From Mycoplana azooxidifex (GTDB lineage Bacteria > Pseudomonadota > Alphaproteobacteria > Rhizobiales > Rhizobiaceae), in the NCBI RefSeq assembly GCF_014196765.1, contig NZ_JACIEE010000006.1, forward strand, positions 234,963-298,962: 64,000 nt of DNA, in the 5' to 3' direction. The position numbers were made by a program, and so were the translations under genes. How positions within the stretch are numbered: position 1 is the first letter of the stretch; each line of letters begins with the position of its first letter. The notes under the pieces were generated by a model. The model was not told the origin of the DNA, did not search any database, and saw nothing but the letters and a program-made list of their open reading frames with translations. Below are positions 1-6,698 of this stretch, in pieces.

Positions 1-51
1 GCCGCCCTCCAGAGCCTCCACGCGCGTAATGCTGATGGTCGGAACCGCCAT
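1..51 (-). CDS. N-terminus of an unidentified protein (partial, runs off left edge)
   Basis: An ATG on the minus strand at 51 opens a frame that stays open to the window edge and encodes 17 residues, starting MAVPTISITRVEAL. A purine-rich GGGAGG lies about 5 bases upstream of this ATG, a good ribosome-binding site. Too little is present to name the family. The gene would be divergent from the secreted protein at 343, so the roughly 290 bases between them should hold both promoters; I see no clear hexamers there. Confidence 0.45.
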   Translation of the reverse strand, partial: MAVPTISITRVEALEGG

Positions 52-342
52 GTCGCCCTCCCGTTGAAGAATGTATCAAGCATTTCGAATTGCAGACACG
101 CGGGATCGTGCACCCGTCCGGCAATGGAGACGGGAGTCCGGTGTTGGAATTACGTATATTAGAAATTGCTTTATCATGAAGTTTCGAGCCAGGGGATAGC
201 TCATCCTATCTACTACGGCCGCTTTTCAGCGCTCATCCGATCGCTCGCCACGATTTGTTTGAGAAAACCCCTCGATTTCGACTAGATTTCCAAACAGGAT
301 AGGCACGGATCGCCGTCGGCCCTGATGCAAGGCAGGTCACGA

Positions 343-849
343 ATGTATATCTCCGTCAGACTTCTGTCCTTTGTGTCCCTGCTCGTTGCAGCAGCTCCGG
401 CGGTTGCCGACGAGAACGCGTTCCTGCAATCGCTCTCGGGCGACTGGAGGGGCAACGGAACTGTGGTCATGCGGATTGGCAGGCCGGCGGTCAGCGTCGA
501 TTGCAGGCTTCGCTCCGATGCCGGCGCCGCCTCGATTTCCATGAAGGGAAACTGCAGCGCGCTCGCCGTCTTCCGCCGGGCGATCTCCGCCGAGCTCAAG
601 GCCAGGGGCGCGCGCTACAGTGGCGTCTATGTCGGCCCGTCCGGCCGCCCCTCGACGCTCTCCGGGAACCGGAAAGGCGGGACCATCAACCTCGCGGTCC
701 GCTGGAGCAGGGTCGTCAACGGCGACCGCCGGGCGGAGATGACGATCCAGAAGGTCGGCGACAACGGCCTGCGGCTGCGCACGGTCGACCACAATCCGTC
801 CAACGGCAAGACGGTGGTGACGAGCGACATCCGCCTCGTCCGCAACTGA
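343..849 (+). CDS. Secreted conserved hypothetical protein
   Basis: This encodes 168 residues beginning MYISVRLLSFVSLL. The start has a hydrophobic segment ending in AVA before DEN, a typical Sec signal peptide with a signal peptidase I site, so the product is probably periplasmic. An upstream in-frame ATG at 325 exists, but only the ATG at 343 is preceded by an AAGGCAGG-like ribosome-binding site. The mature part opens with LSGDWRGNGTV and is rich in beta-prone, Arg-containing segments. It has two cysteines (in VDCRL and GNCSAL) that could form a disulfide. I do not recognise a family with a known function. It stands alone upstream of the dnaJ-like gene. Confidence 0.7.
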   Translation: MYISVRLLSFVSLLVAAAPAVADENAFLQSLSGDWRGNGTVVMRIGRPAVSVDCRLRSDAGAASISMKGNCSALAVFRRAISAELKARGARYSGVYVGPSGRPSTLSGNRKGGTINLAVRWSRVVNGDRRAEMTIQKVGDNGLRLRTVDHNPSNGKTVVTSDIRLVRN

Positions 850-1042
850 AGCGCCCGGCTTCTTCGGCTCCCGTCGGCTGCCTGCGACACATTTCGCCAG
901 CACCTCTCCCTGTTCATTTCCAGGGCGTGCCCTATGGTTGAGATCGGGGCAGAGAAGTGCGACGTTTCGTCTGCGCGAGGGGCTTTTCGTTTCTGCCTCG
1001 CCCCAGTCACGGTTCGCCAGCCACGGTTCGAAGGAACAGAGA

Positions 1043-1954
1043 ATGAGCCGCAGTCCCTACGAGGTCCTTGGTGTCGGCAAGAACGCGACACAGAAGGATA
1101 TCCAGAGCGCCTACCGGAAGCTCGCCAAGAAGCTGCACCCCGACCTCAATCCCGGCGACAAGACCGCCGAAGAGAAGTTCAAGTCCGTGTCCGTGGCCTA
1201 TGCGCTGCTCGAGGATGAGGAGAAGCGGGGAAAGTACGACCGGGGCGAAATCGACGAGACCGGGGCTGAGACCCCGCCGCGCCAGTACTATCGCGACTAT
1301 GCCTCCGCCGGCCAAGCGGGCGAGCGATACCAGGGCAGCCAGAGCTTTTCGGACTTCGGCGACGCGGACGACATCTTCTCCGGCTTCTTCTCGCAGCGCG
1401 GACGCGGGCAGCAGGGCGGCAAGGGGCGCGATGCCTACTTCACCATGGAGCTCGACTTTCTCGAGGCGGCGAACGGCACGAAGAAGCAGATCAGCCTGCC
1501 CGACGGCCCGCCCATCGACCTAACCGTCCCGCCCGGCACCCGCGACGGCCAGACGCTGAGGCTGCGCGGCAAGGGGGAGCCGGGCCACAACGGCGCGCCC
1601 GCAGGCGATGCGCGCATCGAGATCCGCGTGCGGCCACATCCCTTCTACAGGCAGGACGGCAACGACGTCCGCTACGAGATCCCGATCTCGCTCACGGAAG
1701 CCGTGCTCGGCGGCAAGATCCGCGTTCCGACGCTCGACGGCGCCGTGAACGTGACGATCCCGCCGAACTCGAACACCGGCAAGACCCTGCGCCTGAAAGG
1801 AAAGGGCCTACATAAACAGGGCGGCGGCCATGGGGACGCCTACGTGACGCTTCAGGTCGTCCTGCCGCAGACGCCCGATCACGAGCTCACCGCGTTTGCG
1901 GAACGCTGGGAAGCCGGAAAGGCGCAGGCACCGCGCCGACACATGGGAGGCTGA
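1043..1954 (+). CDS. cbpA: CbpA-like DnaJ-domain co-chaperone
   Basis: The product (303 aa) is an Hsp40 co-chaperone that would stimulate the ATPase of DnaK and present unfolded clients in the cytoplasm. Residues about 4-70 form a J domain (SPYEVLGVGKNATQ) with the diagnostic HPD in KKLHPDLNPG. A G/F/S-rich linker follows (FSDFGDADDIFSGFFSQRG). Then come two DnaJ C-terminal beta domains (DLTVPPGTRDGQTLRLRGKG and NVTIPPNSNTGKTLRLKGKG). There are no CxxCxGxG zinc repeats, which separates CbpA from DnaJ. The longer frame opening at 938 was rejected: the ATG at 1043 has AAGGAACAGAG upstream and begins directly at the J domain. The cbpM-like gene follows at once, as in E. coli cbpAM. Confidence 0.9.
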   Translation: MSRSPYEVLGVGKNATQKDIQSAYRKLAKKLHPDLNPGDKTAEEKFKSVSVAYALLEDEEKRGKYDRGEIDETGAETPPRQYYRDYASAGQAGERYQGSQSFSDFGDADDIFSGFFSQRGRGQQGGKGRDAYFTMELDFLEAANGTKKQISLPDGPPIDLTVPPGTRDGQTLRLRGKGEPGHNGAPAGDARIEIRVRPHPFYRQDGNDVRYEIPISLTEAVLGGKIRVPTLDGAVNVTIPPNSNTGKTLRLKGKGLHKQGGGHGDAYVTLQVVLPQTPDHELTAFAERWEAGKAQAPRRHMGG

Positions 1955-1973
1955 GATGTGGGAGGCTGAGATG
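1944..1973 (+). repeat. 15-bp perfect tandem duplication carrying RBS plus start codon
   Basis: The 15-mer TGGGAGGCTGAGATG occurs twice head to tail (1944-1958 and 1959-1973). Each copy holds a GGGAGG ribosome-binding site and an ATG in the same frame, five bases apart, so the downstream cbpM-like gene has two equivalent initiation sites. The first copy also overlaps the stop codon of the dnaJ-like gene (TGA at 1952-1954). Confidence 0.95.
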
Positions 1974-2285
1974 AAAGACACCGACCTCTGCCGCAACCTC
2001 GAAATCGAGATCACCATTCTCGAAACGTGGATCGAGCACCGCTGGCTGGTGCCCGAAGAACGGGACGGAGCACGCCTGTTCCACGACGCCGACCTCGCCC
2101 GTGCGCGCCTCATACAGGACCTGATCGGTCCGATGGGGGTGAACGACGACGGCGTCGACGTCGCCATGCAACTGCTCGACCAGATCCACGGCCTGCGTGG
2201 TAGACTGGGCCTGCTGATGCAGGCGATCCGCAGCCAGGACGAAGAGATCCAGCGGCACATCCTCGCCCTGATCGACGAGGAATAG
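1971..2285 (+). CDS. cbpM: CbpM-type chaperone modulator (MerR-like fold)
   Basis: This encodes 104 residues beginning MKDTDLCRNLEIEITILETW. CbpM proteins bind the J domain of CbpA and inhibit its co-chaperone activity. The N-terminal half (LCRNLEIEITILETWIEHRWLV followed by an acidic/Arg stretch and ARLIQDLI) matches the helix-turn-helix-like fold of this family. The C-terminal half (LDQIHGLRGRLGLLMQAI) is a coiled coil. The position right behind the CbpA-like gene supports the call. The start could instead be the in-frame ATG at 1956, which adds MWEAE; that ATG lies in the duplicated copy of the initiation site, and family members usually start close to the DLC motif, so I prefer 1971. Confidence 0.8.
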   Translation: MKDTDLCRNLEIEITILETWIEHRWLVPEERDGARLFHDADLARARLIQDLIGPMGVNDDGVDVAMQLLDQIHGLRGRLGLLMQAIRSQDEEIQRHILALIDEE

Positions 2286-2340
2286 CGAACCACGCGCAAG
2301 ACTTTCATCACGACCAGGCATCACGACCAGGAGAATTTCC

Positions 2341-2517
2341 ATGCCCACCGACAAGCCCGGAAAGTCACCACCCAAAAGCGCGCCCCCAAAGAGCGCTCAA
2401 CAGAAGGACAAGGAAAAGCGCAAGAAGGAAGACGACTATCTGGACGAGGCGCTGGAGGAGACGTTTCCGGCCAGCGACCCGATCGCCCCGCCGAGATACG
2501 ACGACAGCAAGAACTGA
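2341..2517 (+). CDS. Small charged protein with LEETFPASDP motif
   Basis: A 58-residue frame with the ribosome-binding site AGGAGA upstream of the ATG. The first half is Lys/Pro/Ser rich and looks disordered. The second half reads YLDEALEETFPASDPIAPP, a motif I know from many short uncharacterised bacterial proteins (E-x-TFPASDP-x-AP). No catalytic residues or membrane segment are visible. It follows cbpM by 55 bases in the same direction and could share its transcript. Function unknown. Confidence 0.75.
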   Translation: MPTDKPGKSPPKSAPPKSAQQKDKEKRKKEDDYLDEALEETFPASDPIAPPRYDDSKN

Positions 2518-2521
2518 TCCG

Positions 2522-2541
2522 CCGGCCGGCAAACCGGCCGG
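2522..2541 (+). terminator. GC-only hairpin after the small LEETFPASDP gene
   Basis: An 8-bp perfect stem (CCGGCCGG, loop CAAA, CCGGCCGG) begins five bases after the stop codon at 2517. There is no T-run after it, so it would be a weak or Rho-assisted terminator, or an mRNA 3'-end stabiliser. Confidence 0.45.
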
Positions 2542-2736
2542 ACTGACGATCGTGGGCGCCGGAAGACCCGCACCGCCGCCTGTCGCAGTGCCGCGGCATC
2601 GCGCCGCCTGAGGCGTCAGCGGTCTCTCGACCCCACCGGCCCTTATGATTTTCTTACGTCGGGCGGCGGCTTTCCCAATCGAATTCCTATCCGCACCCGC
2701 CCTAAATTCCCGGCATCGTCAACGGGATACGATGTC

Positions 2737-2958
2737 ATGGCCACCCATAGAGATCAAAGCGCCCCAACGCCGTTCAGCACGCGGACGGTCTTCGCCTGGG
2801 CGACCATACGCGCCGCGGAGCGGGCGCGGCGGATGCAGATGCGCCGGCGGACCGAGGCCGGCGGCGGGCGGGGTCGCGGCCGGGCAAGCACCGGCGTACG
2901 CCTCGGCATCGCGCTGGCGTCGATCGCTGCCGGCATCGGCTGGCTCCTGTTCGGCTGA
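2737..2958 (+). CDS. Small C-tail-anchored membrane protein, unknown
   Basis: This encodes 73 residues starting MATHRDQSAPTPFSTRT. A strongly basic middle (RAAERARRMQMRRR, then a Gly/Arg stretch) is followed by one hydrophobic segment at about residues 53-72 (LGIALASIAAGIGWLLF), which ends the protein. By the positive-inside rule the basic N-terminal part should stay cytoplasmic with a single C-terminal helix. No family recognised. It precedes the 2974 gene by 15 bases and probably belongs to the same transcript. Confidence 0.55.
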   Translation: MATHRDQSAPTPFSTRTVFAWATIRAAERARRMQMRRRTEAGGGRGRGRASTGVRLGIALASIAAGIGWLLFG

Positions 2959-2973
2959 CGGCTGGCTGCGACC

Positions 2974-3429
2974 ATGCCGATACACAATCCCACGACGGCC
3001 CTTCCGCCCGCAAATAAGCGCCGCCTGCCCGACGACATCGATGCGGGTCTGCCGGAGAATGGTGATGCGGTGGCACTCCTGCGCCGCCGGATCACCGCCG
3101 CACGCGTGTTGCGCGAGCATATCGTCTGGGAGGCGGTGCGCGTGCTGCCCGCACTTTCGGATTTTCGCGCGGCACATGACGCCTTCGCCCGCTTCCGGCA
3201 GATGATGGAGCGTGACGATTTCGCCGACGCGATCCTGCTTCTGGCCGCCTCGGCGGTGCCTTCGCGCGAACTGCTGGAACTGACGCAGGCCGGCGGCATC
3301 TGGAGCTGCCGGCTGACAACGACGGTTGCGCCGCGGAGCCGGCGCCGGCGCATTCATACAGCTCACCATCCGGACCGCGCGGCCTGCCTGCTCGCGGCCC
3401 TTGTCGCCTCCGGCAGCAACGACGCCTGA
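2974..3429 (+). CDS. Hypothetical protein, helical
   Basis: This encodes 151 residues starting MPIHNPTTALPPANKRRLPD. The central part (about 35-110) is amphipathic helical (AARVLREHIVWEAVRVLPAL, FARFRQMMERDDFADAILLL) and ends near SRELLELTQAGGIW. The last 40 residues are Arg/His/Ala rich and look less conserved. There is no signal peptide or membrane helix and no motif I can name. The stop is eight bases from the ATG of the DapA-like gene, so the two look co-transcribed. Confidence 0.55.
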   Translation: MPIHNPTTALPPANKRRLPDDIDAGLPENGDAVALLRRRITAARVLREHIVWEAVRVLPALSDFRAAHDAFARFRQMMERDDFADAILLLAASAVPSRELLELTQAGGIWSCRLTTTVAPRSRRRRIHTAHHPDRAACLLAALVASGSNDA

Positions 3430-3436
3430 GGTTCCC

Positions 3437-4367
3437 ATGGAGTCCACGATGTCTCCTTTCCACGCCCTCCTTCCGCGCGGCGCCGTCTGCGACCTCGTCA
3501 CGCCGTTTCGCGGCGGCACGCTCGATCGCATCGGTCTCCTGACCCTGATCGAATGGCAGATCAGGAGCGGAATTTCCGGCCTCGTCGTCTGCGGCGAAGC
3601 CGGCGAGGCGCCGACGCTGACGATAGACGAGCGCTGCAGCATCATCCGGACCGCCGTGGAGGTCGCTGAGCGCACCGTGCCGGTCATCGTCGGCTGCGGC
3701 ACCAATTCGACCGAGACCACCATCGCGCTTTCAGCGCAGGCCAAGGCACTTGGCGCCCATGCGGCGCTGCTGACGGTCCCCTGCTACAGCAAGCCCTCGC
3801 AGGAGGGCATCTTCCGCCATGTGGAAGCGGTGGCAACGGCGGTCGACATTCCCCTCATCGTCTGCAACGCGCCGGCACGCACCGCGGTCGATCTCGCCCC
3901 GCACACGGTCGAGCGGCTGGCGACGATCGGGGCGGTCGCGGCCCTCGTCGACTGCACGGGCGAGGTTTCGCGTTTTGCCCGGACCGCGCCGGAGCTGCGG
4001 TCCCGCCTGCTTCACTATTGTGGCCACGAGCCGGCGGCCTGCGCCTTCAGCCTTTGCGGCGGCGGCGGGGTGTTCTCGATCGCGGCAAACGTCGCTCCGC
4101 GCCTGACCTCGGCGCTTCACAATGCGCTGCGCACCGGCAATGCCGACGTGGCCTACGCGCTGCAGGACCGGCTGACACCGTTGCTGGCCGCGCTGGAGAA
4201 GGAGAACATGATCGCCTGTACGAAGGACGCCCTGTCGCTCGTGCTCGGGCTTTCGGCCGAGGTGCGGCTTCCGCTGACGCCGCCGTCGCTCGAGGTGCAG
4301 AAGCCTCCTGCGCGCCGCGATCGCCGCCCTGCCGGAGCGCGCCGAGCTCATGAGCCGGACGGCATAG
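3437..4367 (+). CDS. DapA/NAL-family TIM-barrel protein without the catalytic lysine; probable frameshift near 4304
   Basis: The fold is that of dihydrodipicolinate synthase: FRGGTLDRIGLLTLIEWQI, VIVGCGTNSTETTIAL, PSQEGIFRH and FSIAANVAPRL all align with E. coli DapA. Key residues are gone. The Schiff-base lysine of GIKEATG is valine (ALVDCTGE), the tyrosine of YNVPSRTG is cysteine (CNAPARTA), and the GTTGES threonines are replaced (CGEAGEA). It should therefore not work as an aldolase/synthase. Near 4304-4306 the frame switches: as read, the C-terminus turns into Arg/Pro-rich noise and runs on to 4888, but removing one C restores KLLRAAIAALPERAELMSRTA, with a stop at 4365-4367, three bases before the next ATG. 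Coordinates assume the corrected frame. The start at 3437 has GAGG at 3428-3431. Either a sequencing error or a real mutation is possible. Confidence 0.75.
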
Positions 4368-4370
4368 CCC

Positions 4371-4562
4371 ATGGACCGCCCCGATACCGAACCGGCGACA
4401 GCAGAGGCGTCTCCCCGGAGGCTCCGATCGGATCGGCGACCAGACCAAGGCCCGGCCCCCAGCCCCGCCATGCTCGCCCTGCGCCACATCGGCCTGCGGC
4501 TCGGCATCACGATCCTGATCGCCGCTGCAATCCAGCTCGCCTGCGACCGGTCCGGCGGCTGA
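4371..4562 (+). CDS. Small single-helix membrane protein, unknown
   Basis: This encodes 63 residues starting MDRPDTEPATAEASPRRL. A polar, Pro/Arg-rich N-terminus is followed by one hydrophobic helix at about 36-57 (HIGLRLGITILIAAAIQLA) and a short tail ending CDRSGG. Its ATG lies three bases after the corrected stop of the DapA-like gene, indicating translational coupling. It resembles the protein at 2737 in layout (basic N-terminus plus C-terminal helix) but not in sequence. Family unknown. Confidence 0.5.
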   Translation: MDRPDTEPATAEASPRRLRSDRRPDQGPAPSPAMLALRHIGLRLGITILIAAAIQLACDRSGG

Positions 4563-4591
4563 CTTCATCGTCAACAGAGGAAATCTTCATC

Positions 4592-4888
4592 ATGGGAAGT
4601 CGAATACATCGCCTGCGCGTCACAACCGGGCCCGCCCGGTTCACGGTCGGGCGCGACCACCACGGCTGGTGGGTCGTGCAGGACAGGCTCGGCAAGGTCG
4701 GAGGGCTGTTTGCCAGCGAGGACGCGGCCATGCATTTCGCCCGGGACGAGAGCGGCCGCGATCCCGCAGCCGTCTGCCAGGCCCCGAAGAGCCTTTGGGT
4801 GGAACTCGAAGGTGCCTCGAGACGGACGCAACGCCCGCGGCAACACAAGGTCGCGCGCGTGGCAGCGCCGAACCGCCGCCGGAACTGA
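4592..4888 (+). CDS. Conserved hypothetical protein, rhizobial type
   Basis: This encodes 98 residues starting MGSRIHRLRVTTGPARFTVG. The core GRDHHGWWVVQDRLGKVGGLFASEDAAMHFARDE looks like a compact beta-beta-alpha domain; similar short proteins (W-V-V-D-x-x-G-GGLF-S-x-AA-x-FA) are known to me from rhizobia without assigned function. The C-terminus is basic (SRRTQRPRQHKVARV), possibly nucleic-acid binding. An AGAGG motif lies 12 bases upstream. It is in frame with the frameshifted DapA-like reading frame only by chance. Confidence 0.65.
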   Translation: MGSRIHRLRVTTGPARFTVGRDHHGWWVVQDRLGKVGGLFASEDAAMHFARDESGRDPAAVCQAPKSLWVELEGASRRTQRPRQHKVARVAAPNRRRN

Positions 4889-5028
4889 TCGTCGCGGCGG
4901 CCCGTGGCGCAGGCGCACGATCCGCCACTTAGCAGCCGCTGGCGTCGCCGGATTTTGCCACCCGGCGCCAACCGATCCTTAACCGCTGCCGTGCATGGTG
5001 GCAGCGGACCAAGGCAGCAAGGACGGCA

Positions 5029-5367
5029 ATGGCGCAGACCTCCATCCCCTACACCCACTACGACCTCCAGGACATCCGCGAGGGCGTCGTGATCGAGATC
5101 ACGCTTTCGGCCGTTGCCAATGTCCGACTGATGACGCATGCCGATTTCGATCTGTTCAAGAATGCGCGCCAGCACAAGTTCCTCGGCGGTGTGGCCAAGA
5201 AATCGCCGATCCGGCTGACGATCCCGAAGAACGCGCATTGGCATGTGGTCGTCGATACCGAGGGGCACTCCGGCAAGGTCGAATCCTCGATCCGGGTCGT
5301 GCCGAAGCCGAAGGTAAAAACCGGCCCCCGCCTGTCCCCGCCATCGCGGCAGTCCGCGCAGCGCTGA
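5029..5367 (+). CDS. DUF1883 domain protein
   Basis: This encodes 112 residues. The segments YTHYDLQDIREGVVIEITL, NVRLMTHADFDLFKNARQH and RLTIPKNAHWHVVVDTEGH cover the DUF1883 domain (about residues 8-90), a small all-beta domain of unknown function, sometimes found next to TIR or signalling domains. The last 20 residues are a Pro/Ser/Arg tail. AAGGA lies just upstream of the ATG. It converges on rarA, whose stop is 20 bases away. Confidence 0.8.
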   Translation: MAQTSIPYTHYDLQDIREGVVIEITLSAVANVRLMTHADFDLFKNARQHKFLGGVAKKSPIRLTIPKNAHWHVVVDTEGHSGKVESSIRVVPKPKVKTGPRLSPPSRQSAQR

Positions 5368-5387
5368 AGGCAAGCCGGGACGGCTGG

Positions 5388-6698
5388 TCAGCCGTTGCGT
5401 TCGCGCCTGAGCTTCGCCCACCAGTCGAGCCGCTTGCGGATATCGCGCTCGAAGCCGCGCTCCGGCGGATCGTAGAAGGTCTGCCGGCCCATCCTTTCGG
5501 GAAAATAGTCCTGTCCCGAGAACGCATCCGGCTCGTCGTGATCGTAGCGGTAGCCGTCGTTGTAGCCCTCGCTCTTCATCAGCTTCGTCGGCGCGTTCAG
5601 GATATGCTTCGGCGGCAGCAGCGAGCCGTTTTCCTTCGCCGCCCGCGTCGCCGCCTTGTAGGCGGTATAGACTGCGTTCGACTTCGGCGCGGTCGCGATG
5701 TAGACGCAGGCCTGCGCCAGCGCCAATTCGCCCTCCGGCGACCCTAGGAAATCGTAGGCATCCTTCGCCGCATTGCAGACGACCAGCGCCTGCGGATCGG
5801 CGAGACCGATGTCCTCGACAGCCATGCGCACCAGCCGTCGGCAGAGAAACAGCGGATCCTCGCCGGCATCCAACATCCGGCAGAGATAGTACAGAGCCGC
5901 ATCCGGATCGGAACCGCGGACCGACTTGTGCAGGGCGGAGATCAGGTTGTAGTGGCCGTCCTGGGCCTTGTCGTAGACGGGAGCACGGCGCTGGACGATG
6001 CGGAACAGGTCATCCTGCGCGAACACCTCGCCGGGTCTGGCCGCCCGCCAGACCTCCTCCGCCAGCGTCAGCACCGCGCGGCCGTCGCCGTCGGCCATGC
6101 GCACGAGTGCCCCGCGGGCGCCGTCGTCGAGCGGCAGCAGCTTGTCCTCGGTCGCCTCCGCCCGCTTCAGGAGCTCGCCGAGGCTGTCTTCGTCATGCGG
6201 CTTGAAGGTGAGCACGCGGGCGCGCGACAGGAGTGCGGCGTTGAGCTCGAAGGACGGGTTCTCGGTGGTGGCGCCGACGAGCACGATCGTGCCGTCCTCC
6301 ATGACCGGCAGGAAGCTGTCCTGCTGGGCACGGTTGAAGCGGTGGATCTCGTCGACGAAGAGCAGGGTCTGGCGCCCGCCCATGCGGCGCTGGCGGGCGG
6401 CGTCGAAGACCTTCTTCAGGTCGGCGACGCCGGAAAAGATCGCCGAGATCTGCTCGAAGGCCAGTTCCGCCTCGCCCGAAAGAAGGCGGGCGACGGTGGT
6501 CTTGCCGGTTCCCGGTGGTCCCCAGAAGATCATCGAGCCCAGCGAACCGGACGCGATCATGCGCGTGAGAACGCCGTCCTCACCGGTCAGGTGTTCCTGC
6601 CCCGCCACCTCCGCAAGCGACTGCGGCCGCAGGCGATCGGCCAGCGGCCGCTTCGCCGCCATTCCGACCGGTTCGGAGGGGGCGAAGAGGTCGCTCAT
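5388..6698 (-). CDS. rarA: Replication-associated recombination protein RarA (MgsA), AAA+ ATPase
   Basis: This encodes 436 residues, normal for the family. RarA is a clamp-loader-like ATPase that acts at stalled replication forks and binds SSB. Walker A is GPPGTGKTT at residues 60-68, Walker B is FVDEIHRF with D116/E117, sensor 1 is VGATTENPSFELN, and the C-terminal tetramerisation region (ISALHKSVRGSDPDAALYYL) is typical. Its start overlaps the stop of the upstream protease gene by four bases (ATGA), so the two are translationally coupled. Confidence 0.95.
   Translation of the reverse strand: MSDLFAPSEPVGMAAKRPLADRLRPQSLAEVAGQEHLTGEDGVLTRMIASGSLGSMIFWGPPGTGKTTVARLLSGEAELAFEQISAIFSGVADLKKVFDAARQRRMGGRQTLLFVDEIHRFNRAQQDSFLPVMEDGTIVLVGATTENPSFELNAALLSRARVLTFKPHDEDSLGELLKRAEATEDKLLPLDDGARGALVRMADGDGRAVLTLAEEVWRAARPGEVFAQDDLFRIVQRRAPVYDKAQDGHYNLISALHKSVRGSDPDAALYYLCRMLDAGEDPLFLCRRLVRMAVEDIGLADPQALVVCNAAKDAYDFLGSPEGELALAQACVYIATAPKSNAVYTAYKAATRAAKENGSLLPPKHILNAPTKLMKSEGYNDGYRYDHDEPDAFSGQDYFPERMGRQTFYDPPERGFERDIRKRLDWWAKLRRERNG

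Noticed and set aside
3326-4888. A single 520-residue protein spanning the DapA-like region and the 4592 gene
   Set aside because: Its middle (about 4304-4590) is Arg/Pro-rich out-of-frame sequence; a single-base correction gives proper ends for three separate genes.
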